Shown piece by piece: positions 8,568-17,638 of a stretch of DNA of 64,000 nucleotides (position 1 is the stretch's first letter; the number at the start of each line of letters is the position of its first letter). A program made the position numbers and the translations under genes. The stretch spans positions 248,001-312,000 of the forward strand of contig QQVM01000004.1 in assembly GCA_003389385.1 (NCBI GenBank), given 5' to 3'. The notes beneath the pieces are model-generated. The model made no database searches and had not been told where the DNA came from. It saw only the letters and a program-made list of their open reading frames with translations. The DNA is from Bacteroidota bacterium (GTDB lineage Bacteria > Bacteroidota > Bacteroidia > AKYH767-A > 2013-40CM-41-45).

Positions 8568-9497
8568 ATGGATAACCAGGACAATAGTAAAAATGAGTAC
8601 CAGGAACAGGGCCCGAGGAAAGGGATTGTGATCATTGTGATCACGATTCTGCTGGGTACCAATGCTCTTTTACTATGGCAGTTTTTCGACAAGAAAAGCA
8701 GTCTGGACATGGCTAATCAGACCATCGTAACTACTACTGCGGAAAAAGATGCTCTTCAGGCCCAGCTTAACAAGGTTCGATCTGAGTTTGAAAAGGCCAA
8801 AACCGATAATCTGAGTTTACAGAATGAGCTTTCCGAGAAAGACGCTGAGATAAAAGCCAAACTCGCTGAGATTCAAAAACTGATCTCACTGGGTGGTCCG
8901 GCTCAGATCGCACGTGCAAAAGCTGAGCTTGCCAAGCTGAAAGAGATGAACCAGGTTTATCTGGCCCAGCTTGACAGTATCAATATTCTGAATGAGCAGC
9001 TTCGTGCTCAAAATTTGGATCTTGAATCAAATCTTAATAAAGAAAAATCCCGCAACGAGAATTTATCCGCGGAAAATAACCGCTTGTCTTCAAAGGTGGC
9101 TGCAGGCTCAGTGCTCAAAGCTGTTGAGATCCAAACTGAAGGGCTCAGGTACAAATCAACCGGCAAAGAGTTTGAAACCAACAGAGCGAAGCAGGTTCAG
9201 AAGATCAGAACAAAGTTTATTTTGACTGAAAACAATGTGATTGATCGCGGGCAACTTGATCTTTATTTTCGTGTGATGGGTCCAGACGGCGCGGTGATGT
9301 CTTCAACGAAAGAAACTTTCATGGCAGGCGGTCAACCTACAGTTTACACTGTAAAGCACACGGTTGAATATCAAAATACCGACACTCCTGTTGAAGTGAT
9401 GTGGGCAAAAGGGACCGAGTTTGTAAAAGGAAAGTATCAGGTAGAAATATATCACGGAGGAAAAGTGATTGGGAAGTCTTCGATAGAACTTAAGTAA
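8568..9497 (+). CDS. Membrane-anchored coiled-coil protein, 309 aa
   Basis: Not a family I can name. After a short charged N-terminus lies one membrane helix (about residues 20-41, IVIIVITILLGTNALLLW). Residues about 45-175 form a strong Lys/Glu/Leu-rich coiled coil. The last 125 residues look like a beta-rich domain, including the stretch RTKFILTENNVIDRGQLDLY. This gives a single-pass protein with a long stalk and a globular head, probably facing the periplasm. Being second in the DUF1844 operon suggests a shared role. Its stop is 10 bases from the convergent stop of the large outer-membrane protein gene. Confidence 0.75.
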   Translation: MDNQDNSKNEYQEQGPRKGIVIIVITILLGTNALLLWQFFDKKSSLDMANQTIVTTTAEKDALQAQLNKVRSEFEKAKTDNLSLQNELSEKDAEIKAKLAEIQKLISLGGPAQIARAKAELAKLKEMNQVYLAQLDSINILNEQLRAQNLDLESNLNKEKSRNENLSAENNRLSSKVAAGSVLKAVEIQTEGLRYKSTGKEFETNRAKQVQKIRTKFILTENNVIDRGQLDLYFRVMGPDGAVMSSTKETFMAGGQPTVYTVKHTVEYQNTDTPVEVMWAKGTEFVKGKYQVEIYHGGKVIGKSSIELK

Positions 9498-9507
9498 GAT
9501 CTGTATT

Positions 9508-12500
9508 TTAAAAGAAGGCTCTTACCTGCACTCCTCCTGTATGAATAGTTTTTGACTGTTCAAGCTTTCTGCCATCATAATTGAGATTGAGTTGAACCGA
9601 TTTGCCCAGGTTTCTTTGTAAATTAAAATTCCAGGTAACGTTTCGGCCGTTTTTCAGTCCTTCCAGCATTTCATAGGCAAGAAAGCTGTTCTCTCCACTG
9701 TTGAATTTCACTTCGATCAGATTAATCTTTGCTGTGAGAATACCACTGTTTACCGTGGTGTATTTAAGTTCAAAACCTGTATTATTCATGAAAACCTTTT
9801 CGCCCCCGCCGGATTCTGAATTGATCTTTTCAGAGTATTTATAGGAAAGGGTAGTGCGAAATGTAGTTCCCGGCTGATAAGTGAATCTTGGTTCTGCGCT
9901 TTGCGATTTGATTCGGAAGTTTCTGCCGCTGAAAAAACCTGAGGTGTTTTTTCTTTCGCTTTTTTCGAGACCAAGCGTAATGAGGTAAATTCGGGAAATA
10001 TTCCATCTCGAGTTCAGAGCATGAGACTCAAGTTGACGGGTTTCAAATCCGTTTGACAACAATGACTTGTTATTGTTCTGCTGATATATAAAATCTGCGC
10101 CATAGACAGGATTAGAGCGGTTCAGGTACAAAATGTTCCTCAGAGAAGAATTGATTGACACCAGCAAACTATCGTTAATGCTTCGGCTGAAAGGGTTCAG
10201 TGAAGAGAGAAGAGTTTCATCTCTGGTTTTTTTCTCCAGGCGAAGAGAGAGCTGGTCGGAAAAGCGATACCAGAGCGGCGTTTTTCCGCTTGATGAACTT
10301 CTTCCAGATGCTGGATTAATATTCAGCACCTCAGAAAATTGGTTGCTTCTTGTGGTGATGAATTGGTTTGAAGCTACAAAGACACGAATGTATTCGGCCT
10401 GATCTCTGAAGGTTGCAATTGCAAATTCATCCAGGTCTTTCACACCGTTCTGATTGTAGTCGGCAAGGTAAGTGTATACACCCTGTCCCGCAGGAACCTG
10501 CAAATAATAAAATTCCTGTTTGCGTTCCAGGCCAGTGCCAGCCTCATAATATGTTGAGGCCTGAATTTTTCCTTTCCAAAAATTAACAGAATGATCCAGA
10601 CGGTTTAACAGATTTTCAGAGGGAGAAAAAAGAATGCCTGCATTTTCTGTCGTTCTCAGTTTCCGGTATGTAGTGTTTACTCTTAATATATGCTTCGGAT
10701 TTTTTATAAATTCGGCGGATGCATTTAATTCGTCAGCCTTTGTAAACAAAAGCAGATTTCCGGAGGATGGCAGTTTATCTTCTCTGTATTTATAGTTAAG
10801 GGATGCCTTGTTTTTAAAATCTGAAGGCGTCGTAGCATACACTGAATATTCCTGGAATCCGGCACTGTTGCCAAGCAGTGAATCATTTGCCCGGCTGTAA
10901 ATACTGTTCAGCTCAGTGTTTTCTTTCAGGCCCAATACAACTTTCCATACTTGTCTGGATACATCTGCATGATGTCTGAGAAAGCTGGTTTTATTCATAG
11001 AGCCTTTGGTCCGCAGATAGCTGATACCTGAAACCAGTTTGTATTTATCAAGGTTTAAGGAAGCTGAACCTGAATTCATCAGTCCGTTATAATCATCACC
11101 CCTGAAATAGGATTTCAGATCGTATGCGACGTTGCCATACTTTTGACTGAAAAGCGTGCTTTTTACTCCTCCAATGTGTTCTTCTCCTGTGGAGGATGAC
11201 AAGCCAAGATTCCAGTCGCGATCAAATTCCACATTACGGAATCTTTCCACTGGGCGAAAATGCTTTCCGGTATGCTCATATGATATCGAATTGACGAGTT
11301 TCCAGTTGTCTGCAGAATCTTTTCTGATATCTGTATGGTTTTTCCATTCAGTCCTCAATGCGTAGCCCTGATTGTCAGAATCGCCGACTTCAGAGAAAAG
11401 ATTCAAATCGTTATTGCTCATGGCAGCCTCGACATTAAGAATGTTATTTTCATTTAATGTGATGTCTGACCCCAGGCTGAACAATTGTTGTTTTGAAGGC
11501 GCTGGAATGAGAGCCTGTGGGGAGTAATTCCCCTGGCTGATACCGTTCAGCGGAACTACCCATTTGAAAACTCTTCCGTTGGCAGAAGTTATATCCAGCA
11601 AGTAATCACCGTTTCCTGAACCAACTTCTGTAAATGAAACCTGCCAACGGGCACTGTCAGGATTTACTGAGTATAAAAATATGTTGTAATTGTTGCCATC
11701 CACAGTCGTATCTTTCTTCTGGTACAGTACGATGTCGGCATTAAAAGCTACGCTATCACCCGTAGGATAGAATGCCTGTCCAATATCATCGCCAATGTCA
11801 CTAAGCAATGCTTTTCTTGCACTGTCAAGATCAAGAAGAAGAGGCTGGTTCTTGCCATCCTGTTCTGAATAAAGATTGAAGCGAAGTTTTATTTTTTCTG
11901 CTTCATATTCCTGATTGAGATGAATGAGTGATCTGGAGTAGTTTTTGTCCGAATACTCAAATTCCACCACGATTCTTGAATCTTTTGTTATTAGTCGCTT
12001 TGAAGTGAATGTTACTTCAGCAGTATTGTAATCGATCACATAATCATGGTCCAGTCCGCGCACGAGCTGAAGTCCATCCAAAAACACCTTCTCTGTTCCG
12101 GAAAGAACAATAATAAATGTTTCTGCATTGTTACCTGAAAGCCTGTAGGGTCCCTGGTTTCCTTCGACAGCTCTGATCGTGTTCCTGGTAAACTTTCCCT
12201 TAGAAACAGCCAGAGCAGCGCCGGCTTTTAGCTGTTTAGTATTTTCTTTGTTGAGGGCATGACGTGTTGTAAAGTATCCTCCCTGTCCTTTTTTAAAAAA
12301 ATTCATGAAATATCCTTCAGGCTTTTTAAGTTCAAAGTCACCGGCAATGAGTGTGTTTTTTTTATCCGACAACTGAATAAAAACCTTGTCGAAGTCCTGA
12401 AGTTGTTGTGTGTTTCCTTCGGGCTGGACTGGAATGTTTTCATCCGTAATTGCGGCCAGAATTTCCACATTGTCGCTGAGCATTCCCGACAGTTGCAGAT

Positions 12501-12984
12501 TCAGACTGGAGTTTACGAATACATCCTGGTTGTTACCGAAGGAAACACCACGGGAAATGCTTCCTGACTTATTCAGTCCCTGCATTTTGAATATATCATC
12601 CTGACGGGAAGAAGGCTTATATATAAATGGATTTGTAGCAACACCAGGACGAATTTCTCCGGGATCCTTTCTTCTCATATTTTGAGATAGGAGAAAAGAA
12701 AAAACTCTATATGTGATTTTCAGGCTGTCTGTACCTGGACTTTTCAGCCAAATCAGTTTTCCTTCTGCCGGCATGATCAGGAAGTTTTCCGGTTGTAAAA
12801 ATGTAGAATCACTTGCCCAAAGGAGTACAGATCCGGGGACAAGGCTCAGCGTGTCCACTTGAACAGTATCCTTGTTTGAGAAAATGTACTTTTCACGAAG
12901 ATTACTCACAGATTGTCCGTAAGCATTCATTTGCATGAGAGCTAGCAGAGAAATGAGACAAATAATTTGACTGGAAAATCTCAT
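9508..12984 (-). CDS. Large outer-membrane protein with SprA-like elements
   Basis: A 1158-residue exported protein with a signal peptide (cleavage near NAYGQS). The first half carries elements that look like those of SprA: an amphipathic run near SLNLQLSGMLSDNVEILAAI, the signature PEGNTQQLQDFDKVFIQL, and a DGLQLVRGLDHDYVIDY segment followed by predicted strands. SprA in this window has comparable segments (VDYTVDYTLGRVKI, LQPNEYTLNARLGYISL). The second half is long alternating polar/hydrophobic sequence ending in a terminal strand and Phe (GVQVRAFF), typical of a barrel. I infer an outer-membrane barrel distantly related to the T9SS translocon; its function is unknown. It is divergent from xth. 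Confidence 0.7.
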   Translation of the reverse strand: MRFSSQIICLISLLALMQMNAYGQSVSNLREKYIFSNKDTVQVDTLSLVPGSVLLWASDSTFLQPENFLIMPAEGKLIWLKSPGTDSLKITYRVFSFLLSQNMRRKDPGEIRPGVATNPFIYKPSSRQDDIFKMQGLNKSGSISRGVSFGNNQDVFVNSSLNLQLSGMLSDNVEILAAITDENIPVQPEGNTQQLQDFDKVFIQLSDKKNTLIAGDFELKKPEGYFMNFFKKGQGGYFTTRHALNKENTKQLKAGAALAVSKGKFTRNTIRAVEGNQGPYRLSGNNAETFIIVLSGTEKVFLDGLQLVRGLDHDYVIDYNTAEVTFTSKRLITKDSRIVVEFEYSDKNYSRSLIHLNQEYEAEKIKLRFNLYSEQDGKNQPLLLDLDSARKALLSDIGDDIGQAFYPTGDSVAFNADIVLYQKKDTTVDGNNYNIFLYSVNPDSARWQVSFTEVGSGNGDYLLDITSANGRVFKWVVPLNGISQGNYSPQALIPAPSKQQLFSLGSDITLNENNILNVEAAMSNNDLNLFSEVGDSDNQGYALRTEWKNHTDIRKDSADNWKLVNSISYEHTGKHFRPVERFRNVEFDRDWNLGLSSSTGEEHIGGVKSTLFSQKYGNVAYDLKSYFRGDDYNGLMNSGSASLNLDKYKLVSGISYLRTKGSMNKTSFLRHHADVSRQVWKVVLGLKENTELNSIYSRANDSLLGNSAGFQEYSVYATTPSDFKNKASLNYKYREDKLPSSGNLLLFTKADELNASAEFIKNPKHILRVNTTYRKLRTTENAGILFSPSENLLNRLDHSVNFWKGKIQASTYYEAGTGLERKQEFYYLQVPAGQGVYTYLADYNQNGVKDLDEFAIATFRDQAEYIRVFVASNQFITTRSNQFSEVLNINPASGRSSSSGKTPLWYRFSDQLSLRLEKKTRDETLLSSLNPFSRSINDSLLVSINSSLRNILYLNRSNPVYGADFIYQQNNNKSLLSNGFETRQLESHALNSRWNISRIYLITLGLEKSERKNTSGFFSGRNFRIKSQSAEPRFTYQPGTTFRTTLSYKYSEKINSESGGGEKVFMNNTGFELKYTTVNSGILTAKINLIEVKFNSGENSFLAYEMLEGLKNGRNVTWNFNLQRNLGKSVQLNLNYDGRKLEQSKTIHTGGVQVRAFF

Positions 12985-13073
12985 GAGACCTGACCTGTAA
13001 AAATAAGTTTTATTACGGGTTTGTTGTTTTGTCTTGATATTATCAACGAACAGGATTTCATGCTATTCTGCGG

Positions 13074-13081
13074 TATGTTCG
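13074..13081 (+). promoter_or_regulatory. Candidate -7 box for xth
   Basis: TATGTTCG differs from TAnnTTTG at one base and ends 28 bases before the xth ATG. No clear -33 TTTG is seen. Confidence 0.4.
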
Positions 13082-13109
13082 CCGGCTTTTAATTAAATTT
13101 ATCATCTCA

Positions 13110-13877
13110 ATGAAAAAGATAATTACTTACAACATAAACGGCATCAGATCAGCCTTGTCGAAGGATTTTTCAACCTGGCTTACAGGTATGAATCCGGATA
13201 TAATTTGCCTTCAGGAAATCAAGGCCAGTCCGGACCAGTTCGACACAAACATTTTTAAGGCTATGGGCTATCATGATTTCTGGTTTCCTGCGCAGAAAAA
13301 GGGATACAGCGGTGTGGCAATACTTTGCAAGGAAAAGCCAATTGGAACTGAATACGGTACTGGACACAGGCAGTCTGATCAAGAAGGGCGTGTGATCAGA
13401 GTGGACTTTAAAGATTATTCCGTGATGAGTGTGTATGCTCCTTCAGGTTCCAGTGGCGACGAGAGACAGGATTTCAAAATGATCTGGCTTGAAGAATACA
13501 TCCGGTATATGAAGAAGCTTTTAAAGGATAAACCGAATCTTCTGGTGACAGGGGATTTCAACATTTGCCATAAGCCAATTGACATTCACAATCCTGTAAG
13601 CAATGCAAGGTCATCGGGTTTTCTCCCTGAAGAACGTGAATGGATGGACCGTTTCACAGAAGTAGGATTCAATGATGCTTTCCGGCATTTCAATTCAGAT
13701 CCGCACGAATACACATGGTGGAGTTTCAGGGCCAATGCCAGAGCCAAGAATCTCGGCTGGCGAATTGATTACCAGTTTGTAAGTGGAGACCTTGTAAAAC
13801 TGCTGAAACATTCAGCGCATATTCCAGAAGCCAGGCACAGTGATCATTGCCCAGTCCTTGTTGATGCAGACCTATAA
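13110..13877 (+). CDS. xth: Exodeoxyribonuclease III / AP endonuclease
   Basis: A 255-residue base-excision repair enzyme that cuts DNA at abasic sites and removes 3'-blocking groups. All EEP-fold motifs of the Xth family are present: YNINGIRSALSKD at the start, CLQEIKA with the metal-binding Glu, TGDFNICHKPIDIHNP, RIDYQFVS and the terminal SDHCPV with the catalytic Asp-His pair. The length is standard and there is no signal peptide, so it is cytosolic, unlike the secreted EEP protein at 29.7 kb. It is followed at once by a terminator shared with the convergent ompH cluster. Confidence 0.95.
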   Translation: MKKIITYNINGIRSALSKDFSTWLTGMNPDIICLQEIKASPDQFDTNIFKAMGYHDFWFPAQKKGYSGVAILCKEKPIGTEYGTGHRQSDQEGRVIRVDFKDYSVMSVYAPSGSSGDERQDFKMIWLEEYIRYMKKLLKDKPNLLVTGDFNICHKPIDIHNPVSNARSSGFLPEEREWMDRFTEVGFNDAFRHFNSDPHEYTWWSFRANARAKNLGWRIDYQFVSGDLVKLLKHSAHIPEARHSDHCPVLVDADL

Positions 13878-13907
13878 AAAAAGCCGCTCAAATACTGGCG
13901 GCTTTTT
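13878..13907. terminator. Bidirectional terminator between xth and the ompH cluster
   Basis: AAAAAGCCGC and GCGGCTTTTT form a 10-bp stem with a 10-base loop. A and T tracts on either side give a U tract in both directions. It lies between two converging genes. Confidence 0.85.
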
Positions 13908-13923
13908 CTATGAGCTTTGAAGT

Positions 13924-14436
13924 TTATTTTATTCCCAACTTGGATTTTACCATAGGCATTATGTCATCGCTTTCCTGTGCAAAGATTATACTGCCCAGGC
14001 TGGTATCAAAAATATAAGAGTATGATTTTTCTTTTGCGATATCCTTAATCGCGTCTTCAGCTCTTTTGAGGATAGGACCATAAAGTTCTTCTTTTTTCTT
14101 CTGGAGTGACTCCTGTGCAGTTTGCTGAAAATCCTGAATACGGTTACCCAGGTCATTCAATTCTCTTTCCTTGGTGATACGAATCGCTTCAGGAAATGAA
14201 TCTGCCTTTGACTGGTAGTTCTGCAGTTTCGACTGATACTCGGCAGTCATTCCTTTAAGTTGAGAGTCGAGTGATTCACCGTATTTCCTGAGTGTGCTGT
14301 CAGCTGTTCTGGTCTGAGGCATCAATTGAATCAGTTCACCGGAGTCGATGTGTCCGAACTTCAGAGTTTGAGAAAAAGCAGAATAAGTAGCAAGAGCAGA
14401 AATAAGAGCTGTAGCCAGCAGAATTTTTTTAAACAT
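13924..14436 (-). CDS. OmpH/Skp family periplasmic chaperone (second copy)
   Basis: A 170-residue Skp-like protein. A signal peptide (to about residue 23, ending TYSAFSQ) is followed by a short beta segment (LKFGHIDSGELIQLMPQT), a long charged helical hairpin (residues about 45-120) and a C-terminal return (YSYIFDTSLGSIIFA). Skp trimers hold unfolded outer-membrane proteins for delivery to BamA. It is the last gene of the envelope cluster, 23 bases after the other ompH copy and beyond bamA, as is usual in this phylum. A terminator follows. Confidence 0.9.
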   Translation of the reverse strand: MFKKILLATALISALATYSAFSQTLKFGHIDSGELIQLMPQTRTADSTLRKYGESLDSQLKGMTAEYQSKLQNYQSKADSFPEAIRITKERELNDLGNRIQDFQQTAQESLQKKKEELYGPILKRAEDAIKDIAKEKSYSYIFDTSLGSIIFAQESDDIMPMVKSKLGIK

Positions 14437-14459
14437 GTTTGTTGGGTATATAATTTGGT

Positions 14460-15101
14460 TTATTTTTTAGGATCATCCATTTTAATTTCAGAGCCGCCGC
14501 TGTCCTGGCTGCCTTGTCCACCTGATCCGGGATTGCCAGATTTTCCGGAGCCGGAATCTTTGGCTGCGGGTTTATAGCCCATTGCCAGTAATACCGCATC
14601 GCTTTTGTCGTACTTGGGGTTTGTGTACAGCATAATCAGATCACTTGATTTGTCAAATATCACTGCATAGCTCTGATCGGTTGCCAGTTTTTTTACAGCA
14701 TTGTATATTTTATCCTGAATCGGTTTGATCAGTTCCTGCTTTTTCTTGAAGAGATCACCATCGTAACCGAAGCGTTGCTTTTGCAGGTCTTTTACATCTT
14801 TCTCCTTTTGGGTGATTTCGTCCTGGCGGCGTTTCTTCATCTCTTCAGTGAGAAGAACCTGTTCAGCCTGATAGGTTTTATAAAGTTTATCGATGATGGC
14901 ATATTTGTCTTCGATTTCCTTTTGCCACATTATGGAGAGGTTATCGAGTTGTTGCTGGGCTGCTTTGTAATCCGGAATATTTTCCAGTATGTATTCTGTA
15001 TTAACGTAAGCGTACTTCTGGGCTTTTACCATCATAGTTCCTGTGATGAACAGGGTTAAGGCAGCCAGAAAGATTTTCGAAAGAAACAGTAGGTTTTTCA
15101 T
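14460..15101 (-). CDS. OmpH/Skp family periplasmic chaperone (first copy)
   Basis: A 213-residue Skp-family protein with a signal peptide (to about residue 27, MMVKAQ), a YAYVNTEYILENIPDY strand-helix start, a Lys/Glu/Gln-rich coiled arm (about 50-145) and the closing SYAVIFDKSSDLIMLY segment. The last 40 residues are a low-complexity Gly/Ser/Asp tail that the second copy lacks, so the paralogues have diverged. It lies 39 bases downstream of bamA, which fits a role escorting barrel clients. Confidence 0.9.
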   Translation of the reverse strand: MKNLLFLSKIFLAALTLFITGTMMVKAQKYAYVNTEYILENIPDYKAAQQQLDNLSIMWQKEIEDKYAIIDKLYKTYQAEQVLLTEEMKKRRQDEITQKEKDVKDLQKQRFGYDGDLFKKKQELIKPIQDKIYNAVKKLATDQSYAVIFDKSSDLIMLYTNPKYDKSDAVLLAMGYKPAAKDSGSGKSGNPGSGGQGSQDSGGSEIKMDDPKK

Positions 15102-15140
15102 GATGGATCCTTTCTTTTTGAGGGGTGCAAATGTATGAAT

Positions 15141-17636
15141 TTAAAATTGTTGTCCAATTGAGAAGTGGAACTGGGAACCATTGGCGTCTGGCGCATTGTT
15201 CAGCTTATCCAGTCCATAACCCCAATCCAGACCAAGGACTCCGAATACCGGCAGGAATATTCGAATGCCGGCTCCGAGAGATCTCTTTGCACTGAAAGGA
15301 TTAAACTCCTTGAAGTTCAGCCAGGCGTTTCCGCCTTCGGCGAATGTGAGGAGATAAATAGTGGCTGATGGGTTCAATGAAACCGGATATCTTAGTTCCA
15401 TTGTGTATTTGTCAAAGATTGTGCCACCTATCATGCTGTTTAGGGAATTCCTGGGAGTGAGAGAGTTGTTTTCATAACCTCTGAGAGCAATAATTTCTCT
15501 TCCGTCGAGTGAAAATCCTGAAAGGCCATCTCCACCCAGGTAAAATCTTTCGAATGGAGAAGCTCCGAGATTTCGGTTATAAAGGCCAAGAAAACCATAC
15601 TGAATTTTAGTATGCAGCACAAGATTGCCTGCCAGTTTTGTATACCACAGGGAAGAAAATTTCCATTTGTGATATTCGATAAACTTATATTTCTCGTTAG
15701 GAGTGGCTGTTTTATAATCAATGCTATTGAAGAGTGAATAAGGAGGAGTAAGTTGAAGAGTCAGTGACAGCTGAGAACCGCTTCTTGGATAAATGGGAGC
15801 ATCAATTGAATTCCTTGAGATAGTTTCTCTGAAACTCAGGTTATTGGAAAAGCCATCGCTGAAGAGGAAGGTATTACCATAGTTTTCCAGAGTATAATAC
15901 TGGTAGCTTACTTCATGATAAATAGTGAAAAAGTCGTCTGGTTTTTTCAGTCTTTTGCCAAGTCCTACTGAGACACCTGTGATGAAGATAGCCTGTCTGT
16001 TAGGGTCTTCCTTTTTAACGCCGTTAGTTTGTATCGAATGATAAACCGATACGCTGAGTGAGTTCGGTTTTTTTCCGCCAAGCCATGGCTCAGTGAATGA
16101 TGCATTGTATGACTGGAAGAATTTTCCGTTTGTTTGCGCACGCAAGCTGAGACGTTGTCCGTCACCTGAAGGGAGCGGTCTCCAGGCATTTTTCTTGAAA
16201 AAATTTCTTGCTGAAAAATTGTTGAATGCAAGTCCGAGTGTACCAACTAATTGATTTGCGCCATATCCCCCTGAAAGTTCCAACTGGTCGGATGGTTTTT
16301 CTTCAACAGTGTATTCTATATCTACTGTTCCATCTGCAGGATTGGGTTTAGGATTTACGCCCAGTTTTTCCTGATCGAAATATCCAAGTTGTGCAAGTTC
16401 ACGCTGTGTCCGGATGATGTCTGAGCGGCTGAAAAGCTGACCGGGTTTTGTGCGTATTTCCCGCATGATTACCCGGTCGTTTGTTTTGGTGTTTCCGGCC
16501 ACAGTAATTTTATTGACCCTTGCCTGACGTCCTTCATAGATTCTCATTTCAAGATCTATGCTGTCTCCTTCCACACTTATTTCGACAGGGGTGACAGAAA
16601 AGAAGAGATAGCCATCGTCCATGTAGAGAGAGCTGACATCCCTGCCGCTTTGGTTCATGTAAAGACGCTGGTCGAGAACCGACTGGTCATACACATCACC
16701 TTTTTTTATTCCAAGAATATTGTTCAGATCCTGAGAAGTATGCTTTGTGTTGCCGACCCAGGAAATGTTTCTGAAGAAATACTGCCTGCCTTCATTCAGT
16801 TCAATTTTGATTCCTATAGCTGAAGCGGAAGGCCTGTAGATAGAATCTCCGGAGACAGCCGCGTCACGGTAACCTTTGTCGTGGTACTTAGCTACAACTT
16901 TGTTTTTATCATCCTGGTATTTGCTGTCTATGAATTTCGCAGTAGTGAAAATCTTATACCACTTTTTTTCTTTGGTATCCTTCATTGCTCTTCGAAGCTT
17001 TCCGTCGGTGAATGCCTGATTACCTTCAAAGTCTATATGCCGGATTCTTACCTTTTCTTTTTTATCGACGATGATGTCAAGAATTTCCCTGTTGGCATAT
17101 GTGCTGTCCGTAATTTCTTTAATTGTTACCTCAGCATCTAAATAGCCTTTGTCGATGTAGAATTCTTTTACGGTATGCTTCACATTATTCAGGACATTCT
17201 CAGTAATGACTTTGTCTCTGTCGAGACGGATTTTTTCGCGTATCTTATCTGCATCTGATTTTGAAACACCTTTAAATGAGAATTTTGATAGTCGCGGTCT
17301 TTCCTGAAGAATGAGTTCAAAGAAAATCAAGTTGCCCTGAGTACGGCTCGCGGAAAGCTTTACATCTGCAAAGAGTCCCTGCTTCCAAAGGTTTGTGATA
17401 GCCTTGGATGTCTTTTCTCCCGGAACATCGATGGTGTCACCTACGCTCAGTCCGGAAATTGAAATCAGCACAGCCTCATCCAGGAACTGTGTGCCTTTCA
17501 CTACGACTCCCCCTATGACATATTCCTTTGGGTTGCCATAATCAATCACCAGGCTGTCACCGCCAAGCTGTATCTGAGCGTGAACAAAGGTTGAGGATAT
17601 AAAGAGTAGCAGGAGGAAAAAAATCCTTTTTATCAT
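15141..17636 (-). CDS. bamA: Outer-membrane protein assembly factor BamA
   Basis: An 831-residue Omp85 protein, the core of the machine that inserts beta-barrels into the outer membrane. A signal peptide (to about residue 20) precedes five POTRA repeats, recognisable from segments such as GNQAFTDGKLRRAMKDTKEK and GNTKTNDRVIMREIRTKPGQ. A 16-strand barrel occupies roughly residues 460-831. The barrel includes the loop-6 motif region (FYLGGDGLSGFSLDGREIIA) and ends in a C-terminal aromatic strand (FHFSIGQQF). Two bases separate it from uppS, and ompH genes follow. This order is conserved in Bacteroidota. Confidence 0.95.
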   Translation of the reverse strand: MIKRIFFLLLLFISSTFVHAQIQLGGDSLVIDYGNPKEYVIGGVVVKGTQFLDEAVLISISGLSVGDTIDVPGEKTSKAITNLWKQGLFADVKLSASRTQGNLIFFELILQERPRLSKFSFKGVSKSDADKIREKIRLDRDKVITENVLNNVKHTVKEFYIDKGYLDAEVTIKEITDSTYANREILDIIVDKKEKVRIRHIDFEGNQAFTDGKLRRAMKDTKEKKWYKIFTTAKFIDSKYQDDKNKVVAKYHDKGYRDAAVSGDSIYRPSASAIGIKIELNEGRQYFFRNISWVGNTKHTSQDLNNILGIKKGDVYDQSVLDQRLYMNQSGRDVSSLYMDDGYLFFSVTPVEISVEGDSIDLEMRIYEGRQARVNKITVAGNTKTNDRVIMREIRTKPGQLFSRSDIIRTQRELAQLGYFDQEKLGVNPKPNPADGTVDIEYTVEEKPSDQLELSGGYGANQLVGTLGLAFNNFSARNFFKKNAWRPLPSGDGQRLSLRAQTNGKFFQSYNASFTEPWLGGKKPNSLSVSVYHSIQTNGVKKEDPNRQAIFITGVSVGLGKRLKKPDDFFTIYHEVSYQYYTLENYGNTFLFSDGFSNNLSFRETISRNSIDAPIYPRSGSQLSLTLQLTPPYSLFNSIDYKTATPNEKYKFIEYHKWKFSSLWYTKLAGNLVLHTKIQYGFLGLYNRNLGASPFERFYLGGDGLSGFSLDGREIIALRGYENNSLTPRNSLNSMIGGTIFDKYTMELRYPVSLNPSATIYLLTFAEGGNAWLNFKEFNPFSAKRSLGAGIRIFLPVFGVLGLDWGYGLDKLNNAPDANGSQFHFSIGQQF

Positions 17637-17638
17637 AC

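Noticed and set aside
13034-13046. TTGATATTATCAA palindrome in the divergent gap before xth
   Set aside because: Short, AT-rich and unique; could easily be chance.
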